This document shows positions 7,398-15,107 of a stretch of 15,107 nt of DNA, piece by piece. The position numbers and the translations under genes are program-made. Source of the stretch: Treponema sp. (GTDB lineage Bacteria; Spirochaetota; Spirochaetia; Treponematales; Treponemataceae). A model generated the notes under the pieces. It worked only from the letters and a program-made list of their open reading frames with translations. It was not told where the DNA came from and ran no database searches. How positions within the stretch are numbered: position 1 is the stretch's first letter; each line of letters starts with the position of its first letter. Location: contig DLYJ01000032.1 of NCBI GenBank assembly GCA_003447785.1, positions 1-15,107 on the forward strand. Reading direction: 5' to 3'.

Positions 7398-8983
7398 ACA
7401 GACGAAAATTGCCGTTGGGCATTCAGGATTTTGAGGATTTACGCACTAACGATTATGTTTATGTCGATAAGACTGAGCATATTTATAATCTCGTGCATTT
7501 TGGTAAACCTTATTTCCTGAGTCGCCCGCGTCGATTCGGAAAAAGTCTTTTTCTCTCAACGCTCAAATATTATTTTCTGGGCAAAAAGGAGCTTTTCAAA
7601 GGGCTTGCAATCGAGGAACTTGAAAAGGACAGTCCAGAAGCCTGGCAGAAATACCCTGTTTTGTATTTCGACTTCAACGGACAGAATTATCAAGAAAAAG
7701 GTGCTTTGGAAAGTTCTATATCCGCAGTTCTGAAGAATTATGAACAGGAATACGGGATTTCTTCGGTGGAAGATACTTTAAGCAATCGTTTTGAAGTTGT
7801 TATCAAAACTGCTTACGAAAAAACTTGCAAAAAAGTCGTTGTTCTAATTGATGAATATGACAAGCCTCTTCTTGAGGCGATGAATACAAATCTCGAACTT
7901 GAAGAGTCAAACCGAGCTGTGTTCAAAGGTTTTTTTGGAAAATTAAAATCTCTTGACGGCTATCTCAAATTTGTCTTCTTTACTGGTGTCACGAAGTTCA
8001 GCAAAGTCAGTATTTTCAGCGACATCAATCAGCTTACAGATATTTCAATAGATGAAAGTTTTACCGACATCTGCGGAATCACTCAAGCCGAGCTTGAAAA
8101 ATATTTTTCTCCCGAAATAGACACAATGGCACAGAAGAACGAGATTAGTCGTGAAGAATGTCTTAAAAAACTAAAGCAGATGTATGATGGCTATCATTTT
8201 TACAAAAAATGCGAAGATATTTATAATCCGTACAGCCTGATTAATGCGTTTTACAAGAATGATTTCGGAAATTTTTGGTTCGAGACCGGCACTCCGACAT
8301 TCTTGATTCGTCGGCTTGAAAATAGCGGAGTTGATTACCGTGATTTGAGTGGTGTGTTAGAGGCAAGCGAAGAGGATTTGAAAGATTATCGTCCAGAGAA
8401 TCCGAATCCGTTACCGCTTTTTTATCAGTCTGGCTATCTGACAATAAAAGGCTGGAACAAGGAACTTCGTTTGTACACGCTTGGCTATCCAAATGATGAA
8501 ATCAAATATGGAATTCTTCGGGCTTTGTCAAAGTATTATATTCCTATCGATAATACAAAGGCTTGGTCATTTGTTGGAAATTTTCTAAAAGATGTCCGTG
8601 AAGGAAATGTTGATGGAATTATGAATCGCTTCGTTTCGATTTATGCGAGTCTTCCTTATCCGAGTGGAGCGAACGACTCGGAATCTGAAAAATGGATTGA
8701 GCGTGATTTCCAGAATGTGTTTTACCTCGAATTTATGAATCTCGGCCAGTTCGTTCAGACGGAAGTTCATTCTGCACTCGGGCGAGCGGACTGCATTTTG
8801 CAGACGACAGATTATGTCTACATCTTTGAATTCAAGCGTGATAAGTCTGCCGATGAAGCCCTCGCTCAAATCGATGAAAAAGGTTATTCTGCGTCATTTG
8901 CTGCTGACGGCCGGAAGATTCTAAAAATCGGGGTCTGCTTTGACAGCAAAAAGCGCACAATAAGTGAATGGAAAGTGGAATAA
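7388..8983 (+). CDS. AAA-ATPase-like protein with C-terminal PD-(D/E)XK nuclease-like domain (AAA-ATPase_like / DUF1703 family)
   Basis: Cytoplasmic protein of 531 residues with no signal peptide. The N-terminus LPLGIQDFEDLRTNDYVYVD is characteristic of the family. A degenerate P-loop RPRRFGKS lies at 46-53, a Walker B strand VVVLIDEYDKP at 150-160 (D155, E156), and a sensor-like FFTGVTKFSK at about 197-206. The C-terminal PD-(D/E)XK signature is GRAD (D468), then FEFK (E481, K483), with Q494 in the following helix; all expected catalytic residues are present. Full length for the family. The family is widespread, often multicopy, in gut and oral anaerobes, and its biological role is not established; nucleic-acid cleavage is predicted from the fold. 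The start at 7388 is bounded upstream by an in-frame TGA at 7382-7384. A TTG at 7394 would give MNRRKLP, the more typical family start. It is followed 27 nt later by a lipoprotein gene with no visible promoter between them, so co-transcription is likely. Confidence 0.85.
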   Translation: MVLNRRKLPLGIQDFEDLRTNDYVYVDKTEHIYNLVHFGKPYFLSRPRRFGKSLFLSTLKYYFLGKKELFKGLAIEELEKDSPEAWQKYPVLYFDFNGQNYQEKGALESSISAVLKNYEQEYGISSVEDTLSNRFEVVIKTAYEKTCKKVVVLIDEYDKPLLEAMNTNLELEESNRAVFKGFFGKLKSLDGYLKFVFFTGVTKFSKVSIFSDINQLTDISIDESFTDICGITQAELEKYFSPEIDTMAQKNEISREECLKKLKQMYDGYHFYKKCEDIYNPYSLINAFYKNDFGNFWFETGTPTFLIRRLENSGVDYRDLSGVLEASEEDLKDYRPENPNPLPLFYQSGYLTIKGWNKELRLYTLGYPNDEIKYGILRALSKYYIPIDNTKAWSFVGNFLKDVREGNVDGIMNRFVSIYASLPYPSGANDSESEKWIERDFQNVFYLEFMNLGQFVQTEVHSALGRADCILQTTDYVYIFEFKRDKSADEALAQIDEKGYSASFAADGRKILKIGVCFDSKKRTISEWKVE

Positions 8984-9010
8984 AATCTACATGGAAATGG
9001 AGATGAAAAT

Positions 9011-12000
9011 ATGAAAAAGGTTTTGATTTTTTTGCTATCTTTGGCTTTGGCCGGGATTTTTGTTTCTTGCAATGATGGCATAGACAGCGATTCTGAGGCC
9101 TTTAAGGCGTCGGCTGACGGAAAGACATACCTCGTGATTGGCGGGGCAAGCCTCGGACGAAATGTTGTGACACCGAAAACTGCCTCTAAAGAAGATTTGG
9201 CCAATTTTTCGCTTACTGGTACCTTTGAGGATGAGACGGAGGCAGTCACTTTTGTTAAGGCCGAAGAGGCTCTGACTTTAGAGGAATTGGGCAATAAGCA
9301 GATTGAGATTGAGGCCGGTAACTGGACTTTTACGCTTTCGGCGGAGCTTAATTCCATTCCTTTCAGCGACACGAAAAGCATCGAAATTAAAGCTGGAGTC
9401 GTTAACACCCTTTCTTTTGACTTGAAGGCGGATTCTTCTTATGGCGGCGGAATAAGCGTCACTTTGAATTTCCCGCTTGACAAAAGCATAAACAGCGTTG
9501 TTGCAAAGCTTTCCGACCCAAGCGGCACCAATGAAATCGAAACGAAGACTTTTGAACTTGCTGATTTTGCCGAAGTGAAGGACACGGACGGCGAAGTAAA
9601 GGAATATTCTGTTACATACAGCAGGAATTTGTCGGAAGAGGCAAGTCGTATTTCTGCCGGCTCTTATTATCTTGTTTTTGACTTTATGGCGGAGGGAACG
9701 AGCGTTCCAATCAATTCCTTTCCATACTATGTGCGGGTTGTAAGCGGTTTTACTTCCAGTGCTGTGGATTCTGTCAAACTGAATGAGACTTACTCGATTA
9801 CATATTCATATTTTGCAAATGGCGAGGCACTTGAGGCAACGGATTCAAGCATCGGTATTGCAGATTCGCCGGAAGGATTTGTTTTCCCTGCAAAATATTC
9901 GCGAAAGAGTGAGACAATCAGCCTGCCAGCGATGGCAAAAACTGTCACTGAAGGCGAAGCGGGCTATGTTTTTGCCGGTTGGTTTGAGGATGCAGATTTC
10001 ACAAACCCGATTACAGAGATTGCTTCGGGTAGCACGGGCAACAAAACTTTGTATGCGGCGTTCATCAACAGAATCACGGTAAGCGCAAACGGAAAGGCGG
10101 ATGCGAGTGTAGTCTCTGGTGCAGTGGATTCAATCGATACGGCCGTCTCAAGAATCGTAGAATTTGAAGCTCCAATTGACTGGACTATTTTTGTTGATGG
10201 AAAACTTGAATGTGCGCAGGAAATCGGGCAGGAACTTACACCATCCAATGCTAAGAGCCTTACTATTGAAGGCTTGCATGAAAATACGATGCCGGACAGC
10301 ACTAGCACAAGCGGAACGGATGGCTATACGGACATAATTGTTTATAAGGCTCTTTCGCCAGAGATAGAGACGGAAAACAATGAAAACTCTGCTCTTTATA
10401 TTGCTACATCTGCGCCAGTTATTATAAAAAATATCGAAATCACTGGTGCTGACGAAGCTGGCATGGGTGGCGGCATTTGTATGGCGACACACTTGGTAAA
10501 TGTTACGCTTGAAGCTGGCACCTGGATAACAGGCAATAGTGCCAGTATGTATGGCGGCGGTGTCATGATTAATGGAAGCCTTACAATGAAAGAAGGTGCC
10601 GTAATAAGTGACAACCGTTGTGAAAATGAAGGCGGCGGAGTATTCATAGGTTCACCAAGTGCAAAACTCTATATGGAGGGCGGAGAAATCAGAGGAAATT
10701 CTGCTTTTGCCGGTTCTGGAGTTTATGTATCAAATACGGCCTCACTTACAATGAGTGGCACAGCCTATATTGCAAGCGATAATGATGTAAAACTTGAAGT
10801 AACTGATGCGGGAGTTCTTGTCGGAGACTTGTCAGAAAATACTCATGAGATAGTAGCGACTGTGACTCCAGCTGGATATGAGGTTGGTTATTCAGTTCTC
10901 GACCCTGCCGAAGAAGGCGGAACTCTCACCGAAGAAATCATCAGCAAATTCCAAATTGAACAGCCGGAATCAGTTGATTATGAATGGAGTATCGGTCTGG
11001 ACGGAAAACTCGCCTATAAGTCAGCCACTTCAAGTGGTACTGCTTCTGTTGACAACCGCGCGCTTACAATCGTTCTTGATAAGGCAGAAGTTTGCCTGAA
11101 CGACACGATTACCTTTAGTGCGACTGCTTCAGACGGCACAACAGTCACAAAGGATGTTACATATACGGCCGAGCTTTTGTGGAAAGGAAAAGAAATCAAC
11201 GCTTATGGTGAAGATACATATTATGTCGTAACAGGCAATAAGCTTTCTTTTAGCAAGGCACTTCCAAAAACAGGAACATACCAGCTCTATGTAACGGCAA
11301 CTCAATCAATCAACGACACGAGCACAAGTAAGATTTCAAGCAGCCAGACTTTTGAAATTTCGGTGACAAATGAATATACGACACCTGACACACAAGTCGC
11401 CCTGTATAATACTAGTAGTGACAGCATTTCTTACTATCTGAAAGATTTTGATTCAGTTAAAACTGATTTGCCTTCATCTCCTGATATGGCCGGGAACTCT
11501 GATGCGACGACGGCATTTGACGCATTCGGCAATTTCTATATTTTTAGCTCTAGCAAGCTTTATTCAAACAATCCTGCAATTGCCTCTAATTCTAATGGAA
11601 TAGATCTTAGTGAGCTTGTAGGTAGCGGCTATGGCACCAGAGGCTTTGTAATCGATGTCAAAAAGAATGAGGCCTATGCTTATTGTTCTAATTATAACTC
11701 TGAAACTGGCGGTTACACAGTGAAGCTATTCAAACTCTTGAATCTCCTTTCTTCAGGCTATTTGGAAAACTATGAGCCATACACTTTTGAATTTAACAAA
11801 TCCCCGAATAAAATTGCGATTGAAAATGAAATTCTGTATACCTATGGCAGTGTTAACTACGATGTAGTGTCTGTGTATTCACTTTCTGAAGGGACAATTA
11901 GCGAACCTAAAGCCTCGGTTGATGTGAGTGACAATGTAGATCTTGATGATTTTTCAGTTTCTGACATGATTGTTCAGGACGGAAAATTATATTTAACGTT

Positions 12001-12775
12001 AAAATCATCTGACACATCTGAGGACGCTGGAGTTTGGGAGCTGTACAGCCGTGGTGCTGTAGCTAAAATTGATTTTGATAAAACACCGCCAGAGGTTAGC
12101 ACTTGTGGCTGGATTTCTGATAATGATGTACTCAATACTTCATCATTAAGTGACCACTATGTGTATACATATTATGTTGAGAAAAAAGGAACATATGAAT
12201 ATGAGCTGACTTCTAATCAGTTCTATTGTGATTCTGGTTGTTCTAATCCGGCTTTGATAAGCTGTTCTGATTTGCAGATTCCGGCTGATGATGAAGATCC
12301 TGATTCTTCTCCTAAAACCTTGAAAATATATGCACCTACAGATTCTGAGTCTTTGAATTCTTCTCTGTATCTGAGCGGGCCCCAAAAATTCGTTGCTATA
12401 AAACCGAAAAAACTTGTTATAGCAGACGATGGCGTTATGTTCTACACAGATGATTTGGGCGCATACAAGTACAAGAATGTAAATCGTATTGTAACTATCG
12501 ATCTGGAAAATTTCGCTGGCGGAATAGACTCGGAGATTGATGTCAAGGCTGAATTCGATGAAAAGAAAGAAGGTAACTTTGTTGAAGCAGTGTGCGGTTT
12601 CACTCCGATTGCATCGGCAAGTCTCTATAAATGCACAGGAGAATTTAAGTATGAGCCTCTTGATTCTGCCTCGGCTTCATTGTTCTACAATGGCTCATCA
12701 GGTCTCTCTGCTGTTAATGTAGCAAGCGCATTCGACAGCCAGATTTTCTTCAATATTCCATGTGGCGATAACTAA
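9011..12775 (+). CDS. Large lipoprotein: B-repeat, beta-helix, Ig-like domain and propeller-like C-terminal module
   Basis: Predicted lipoprotein of 1254 residues. The signal peptide ends IFVSC with Cys20 as the anchor. Residues about 30-255 are the two shared N-terminal beta domains (EAGNWTFTL, then SAGSYYLVFDF). A single InlB-type B-repeat lies at about 258-352 (GYVFAGWFEDADF). Residues about 357-670 form a right-handed beta-helix with GGGICMA, GGGVMINGSL and GGGVFIG turns. It closes with a segment (IVATVTPAGY to LDGKL) like the end of the beta-helix in the 1719-residue protein. Residues about 675-785 look Ig-like. Residues about 790-1254 are a module shared with the next gene, made of recurring strands such as AFDAFGNFYIF and DMIVQDGKLYLTL and containing GPQKFVAIKPKKLVIADDG from 1123. 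The recurring pattern suggests a beta-propeller. The ATG at 9011 is preceded by GGAG at 8 nt. It probably acts at the cell surface; the ligand is unknown. Confidence 0.8.
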   Translation: MKKVLIFLLSLALAGIFVSCNDGIDSDSEAFKASADGKTYLVIGGASLGRNVVTPKTASKEDLANFSLTGTFEDETEAVTFVKAEEALTLEELGNKQIEIEAGNWTFTLSAELNSIPFSDTKSIEIKAGVVNTLSFDLKADSSYGGGISVTLNFPLDKSINSVVAKLSDPSGTNEIETKTFELADFAEVKDTDGEVKEYSVTYSRNLSEEASRISAGSYYLVFDFMAEGTSVPINSFPYYVRVVSGFTSSAVDSVKLNETYSITYSYFANGEALEATDSSIGIADSPEGFVFPAKYSRKSETISLPAMAKTVTEGEAGYVFAGWFEDADFTNPITEIASGSTGNKTLYAAFINRITVSANGKADASVVSGAVDSIDTAVSRIVEFEAPIDWTIFVDGKLECAQEIGQELTPSNAKSLTIEGLHENTMPDSTSTSGTDGYTDIIVYKALSPEIETENNENSALYIATSAPVIIKNIEITGADEAGMGGGICMATHLVNVTLEAGTWITGNSASMYGGGVMINGSLTMKEGAVISDNRCENEGGGVFIGSPSAKLYMEGGEIRGNSAFAGSGVYVSNTASLTMSGTAYIASDNDVKLEVTDAGVLVGDLSENTHEIVATVTPAGYEVGYSVLDPAEEGGTLTEEIISKFQIEQPESVDYEWSIGLDGKLAYKSATSSGTASVDNRALTIVLDKAEVCLNDTITFSATASDGTTVTKDVTYTAELLWKGKEINAYGEDTYYVVTGNKLSFSKALPKTGTYQLYVTATQSINDTSTSKISSSQTFEISVTNEYTTPDTQVALYNTSSDSISYYLKDFDSVKTDLPSSPDMAGNSDATTAFDAFGNFYIFSSSKLYSNNPAIASNSNGIDLSELVGSGYGTRGFVIDVKKNEAYAYCSNYNSETGGYTVKLFKLLNLLSSGYLENYEPYTFEFNKSPNKIAIENEILYTYGSVNYDVVSVYSLSEGTISEPKASVDVSDNVDLDDFSVSDMIVQDGKLYLTLKSSDTSEDAGVWELYSRGAVAKIDFDKTPPEVSTCGWISDNDVLNTSSLSDHYVYTYYVEKKGTYEYELTSNQFYCDSGCSNPALISCSDLQIPADDEDPDSSPKTLKIYAPTDSESLNSSLYLSGPQKFVAIKPKKLVIADDGVMFYTDDLGAYKYKNVNRIVTIDLENFAGGIDSEIDVKAEFDEKKEGNFVEAVCGFTPIASASLYKCTGEFKYEPLDSASASLFYNGSSGLSAVNVASAFDSQIFFNIPCGDN

Positions 12776-12790
12776 TAGGAGAAGGTGAAT

Positions 12791-14986
12791 ATGAAAAAAC
12801 TGAATATGACTTTACGAAAAACTTTCAGAGGGGCAATGGACATTTTTGCAGCTTCAATTTTACTTTCCCTGTTTGCATCCTGCTCCGAGCTTAATGACGG
12901 TACAAAAGACACATCTTCTTCTATAAAAAGTTGCACTGTGAGCGGAAAGGTCTCTGTCGGCAGTGCGATTCCTTCAGAGCTTACAAATGTGGTTTCGGCG
13001 GATGTCCGGTCTGCTACGAGTCTGCTTCCGACAGACGGCTTGTCTTTTTCGGTGTTTGCCTACAAAGGTTGGGGCACAGACCTTGATGTAACTAAAAACG
13101 CTGACGGCACTTTTGATTCAAGCACTATGAGCTATACAATAGGTCTCCCAGGTACCGGGAATTGGACGATTTATGTTAAAGGTGAAGCTACAGAGTCAGG
13201 AAGCGGCATCAGCGGTCAAGCAGAAGTTACTGTAGGCGATGATTACGCTGCGATTGATGTTCCTACACTCATTTTGAAGCCTGAATACAGCGTGAACGGC
13301 TATGGCACAGTCAGTCTTACGCTTAAGGACTCTAGCGGAAAAATCAAGAGCGTGTCATATTATGCTCCTAAAATGATGCTTGTCGGGAATGAAAATTCTT
13401 TTGCAGAGAATGAAACCATTGATTTCGTGGATGGAGTGGCTACAATCAGCCGTGACGATGTAAAAGCTGGCAATTATACGATTGAATTCAGCTTTGACGA
13501 TGAGAATGGAAACACTCTCTACAAGTGCCAAGAAATAGTCTCCGTGTTTGCGGGCTTTACGACCGACACATGGGTTGGAACAGGAAGTCATCTTGTTGAA
13601 AATGACGGAGTGGTTGAGTTCGTGGTAACGGACGAGCTGATTTCGCTCTACGGTGCAGAGACCATACCGACTACGCAGCTGGTGTTGTATAATGGCACTT
13701 CTTCCAGCACTTCTTGTTATCTTGCAGATTCGGCCTCGGCAGATGTCTCTGGAACGGCTGATTTCTCAGGCTCTTTTGCTTCAAGTTTTGCTTTCGACAG
13801 GGAAGGAAATGTGTATTATCTTGATGTCACGGAAAGCACGCCTAAATATCTCACAATAAAATCGAACAAAGACGGTTTTACCACAATCACAACAACGATA
13901 GGGGGCTATAACCCCAAGGTCTTCATTGACCGTGCGGAAGATACTTTGTGGATTTATGTATACAATAGCACAATGAATCTTTATGGATACAAGAATATCT
14001 CGGCAGGAACGAGAGAAAGTGGCGAGCCAGATGTTACTTACATTTTAAGCGACTTCAATGGTGACCCGCAAGGTAAATACTCAATGTTCTCTCCATATAA
14101 TATCTCTTTTGCAGCCAACGACGGCCTGCTTTATGCCGCAACTCCAGAATATTTTACTTATGGAAATCTTGAAGATTGTGTTAAAACTTCTTCTACTTCT
14201 AGCAGTAACAAGATTTTTTATGGCGAAAAAGCCATTGCGCTGAATCTTTCCGGCAAAATTTCTGCTGACGGCGGCTCTATTAGCGATATGCTCTATCAGG
14301 ATGGCTATGTGTACATTTTGGCGCGAGATGTCTACAACAATGTAAGCGAAGTGTCCCCAGACAGCTATGCTTTCTACAGCCGGGGTGCTCTTGTGCGTGT
14401 GAACACATGGAACAACAAAGTTTCAGTGCCATTGGGCTTGGTTTCGGAGCCGAGAGACAACACTTCAAGTAAATTTTATGCTTACATGGATTCTAAGCAT
14501 GTGCTTACAAATGACAAAACAAAGGATGACGACGGTAATACTTTATGGGATCAAATAGCGGCAGATAGCAGTAACTGGTTAACAATTGCAGGAAACAACG
14601 ATAATTATACTTTACCAAAATTGTATTCTCCGACAGAAGGCAGCGATTCAGAATATTTCTACGGCCCGCAAAAATTCATTGCGATAAACCCCAAGAAATT
14701 AGTGATTGCCGATGACGGACACGCTTTCTACATCGACTCAAATTCAATATGGGCTGCACGAAACAAAAATCGTGTCGTGGAAGTAGATTTGGAGGAATTT
14801 GCAATCACGGCTGCTACTAATACTTCTGCCACATTCAGCTACACAGGCTCAGGAGATTCAATAAGCAGTGATTTCACATCAATCGTATCTCTTGGACTTA
14901 GTTCTTGCGTTTACCTATCCAATGGCTCCGAATTTCAGGCTACTTCAGATACAACCCTTTGTGTCGGCTATCCATTCGCTGACTAG
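12791..14986 (+). CDS. Lipoprotein with shared N-terminal beta domains and propeller-like C-terminal module
   Basis: Predicted lipoprotein of 731 residues. ATG 12791 is preferred over the in-frame GTG at 12785 because AGGAG (12777-12781) lies 9 nt from the ATG but only 3 nt from the GTG. The signal peptide is long, with a charged N-region (RKTFRG), ending LFASC with Cys31 as the anchor. Residues about 45-160 and 164-285 match the two N-terminal domains of the other lipoproteins (TGNWTIYVKG; KAGNYTIEFSF; VFAGFTTD). Residues about 294-731 match the C-terminal half of the upstream protein: TQLVLYN, FAFDREGNVYYLD, SDMLYQDGYVYIL, FYSRGALVRV, GPQKFIAINPKKLVIADDG (from 625) and NRVVEVDLEEFA. It has no B-repeat, beta-helix or LRR, so it is the simplest carrier of the C-terminal module. 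The gap to the upstream stop is 15 nt, so they are very likely one operon. Function unknown. Confidence 0.8.
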   Translation: MKKLNMTLRKTFRGAMDIFAASILLSLFASCSELNDGTKDTSSSIKSCTVSGKVSVGSAIPSELTNVVSADVRSATSLLPTDGLSFSVFAYKGWGTDLDVTKNADGTFDSSTMSYTIGLPGTGNWTIYVKGEATESGSGISGQAEVTVGDDYAAIDVPTLILKPEYSVNGYGTVSLTLKDSSGKIKSVSYYAPKMMLVGNENSFAENETIDFVDGVATISRDDVKAGNYTIEFSFDDENGNTLYKCQEIVSVFAGFTTDTWVGTGSHLVENDGVVEFVVTDELISLYGAETIPTTQLVLYNGTSSSTSCYLADSASADVSGTADFSGSFASSFAFDREGNVYYLDVTESTPKYLTIKSNKDGFTTITTTIGGYNPKVFIDRAEDTLWIYVYNSTMNLYGYKNISAGTRESGEPDVTYILSDFNGDPQGKYSMFSPYNISFAANDGLLYAATPEYFTYGNLEDCVKTSSTSSSNKIFYGEKAIALNLSGKISADGGSISDMLYQDGYVYILARDVYNNVSEVSPDSYAFYSRGALVRVNTWNNKVSVPLGLVSEPRDNTSSKFYAYMDSKHVLTNDKTKDDDGNTLWDQIAADSSNWLTIAGNNDNYTLPKLYSPTEGSDSEYFYGPQKFIAINPKKLVIADDGHAFYIDSNSIWAARNKNRVVEVDLEEFAITAATNTSATFSYTGSGDSISSDFTSIVSLGLSSCVYLSNGSEFQATSDTTLCVGYPFAD

Positions 14987-15010
14987 AGTGAATTTGTGCA
15001 AGTTCTTTCC

Positions 15011-15107
15011 TTAGTGAAGTAGTGTAGTAAAACTGCACTACTTCACTTAACTTCACTAATTACTTCACTAAGAAACTGTCTTACTTCACTAAAAACTTCA
15101 CTAAAAA
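15011..15107. repeat. Array of CTTCACTAA short repeats, direct and inverted
   Basis: CTTCACTAA or a one-base variant occurs at 15041, 15051, 15063, 15084 and 15096, with an inverted copy (TTAGTGAAG) at 15011-15019. Spacings are 10, 12, 21 and 12 bp. The window ends inside the array, so its full length is unknown. The first inverted and direct copies form the hairpin at 15013-15047. The sequence is unlike the array at 7104-7301, but the design is similar: a short core in both orientations at roughly helical-turn spacing, in the gap next to a lipoprotein gene. Confidence 0.65.
15013..15047 (+). terminator. Strong hairpin after the last gene (possible terminator)
   Basis: AGTGAAGTAGTG (15013-15024) and CACTACTTCACT (15036-15047) form a perfect 12-bp inverted repeat. 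It extends inward by one G-T wobble and two more pairs to a 5-nt loop. It lies 26 nt after the stop at 14984-14986, where a transcript end would be expected. No T-run follows directly, so it is not a textbook intrinsic terminator and could equally be part of the repeat array that continues to the window edge. Confidence 0.4.

Noticed and set aside
8991..9014. Tiny frame MEMEMKI before the 1254-residue lipoprotein
   Set aside because: Seven codons made of repeated purine-rich sequence around the ribosome binding site, with no sign of its own translation signal.
8884..9408. Antisense open frame of 174 codons across the nuclease/lipoprotein junction
   Set aside because: It is Ser/Ala/Lys-rich low-complexity translation opposite two real genes that have good starts, signal peptide or catalytic motifs.
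12785..12790. GTG at 12785 as start of the last lipoprotein
   Set aside because: AGGAG would be only 3 nt away; ATG 12791 has a 9-nt spacing and gives the usual MKK start.
7104..15107. Composite transposon or insertion sequence
   Set aside because: No transposase or integrase gene, and the arrays at the two ends do not share sequence as terminal repeats would.

Overview
All five substantial genes in this window lie on the + strand, in two tight clusters. The content suggests a host-associated spirochaete, most likely a gut or oral Treponema. The evidence is a set of large multi-domain lipoproteins with spirochaete-style lipoboxes, BspA-type leucine-rich repeats, InlB-type B-repeats, and an AAA-ATPase/PD-(D/E)XK protein of a family expanded in Treponema and other gut anaerobes. 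The TATAAT -10 boxes and strong AGGAGG/GGAGGTGA ribosome binding sites argue against Bacteroidota. The species cannot be named from the sequence alone.

Layout. Positions 1-254 are non-coding: a short palindrome, AT-rich DNA and a good sigma-70-type promoter (192-220). Cluster A (255-7044) holds two predicted lipoproteins 16 nt apart: a 537-residue protein with two B-repeats and a PKD-like C-terminus, and a 1719-residue mosaic of B-repeats, a right-handed beta-helix, BspA-type LRRs and DUF285 repeats. Positions 7045-7387 are non-coding apart from tiny reading frames. This stretch contains an unusual array of 44-bp hairpin units (7104-7301), a promoter built into the last unit, and two tiny overlapping frames that look like the relic of a mazEF-type toxin-antitoxin start. 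Cluster B (7388-14986) holds an AAA-ATPase/PD-(D/E)XK gene followed by two more predicted lipoproteins (1254 and 731 residues). The window ends in a second short-repeat array with a strong hairpin (15011-15107).

How the parts relate. By eye, the four lipoproteins share an N-terminal pair of beta-rich domains after the lipid-anchor cysteine and differ in what is attached: B-repeats plus PKD; B-repeats plus beta-helix plus LRR/DUF285; a B-repeat plus beta-helix plus Ig-like plus a propeller-like domain; or the propeller-like domain alone. This looks like a locus of duplicated, domain-shuffled surface adhesin or ligand-binding lipoproteins. The 450-residue C-terminal module shared by the last two genes matches no domain I can name. 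No ligand or phenotype can be read from the sequence.
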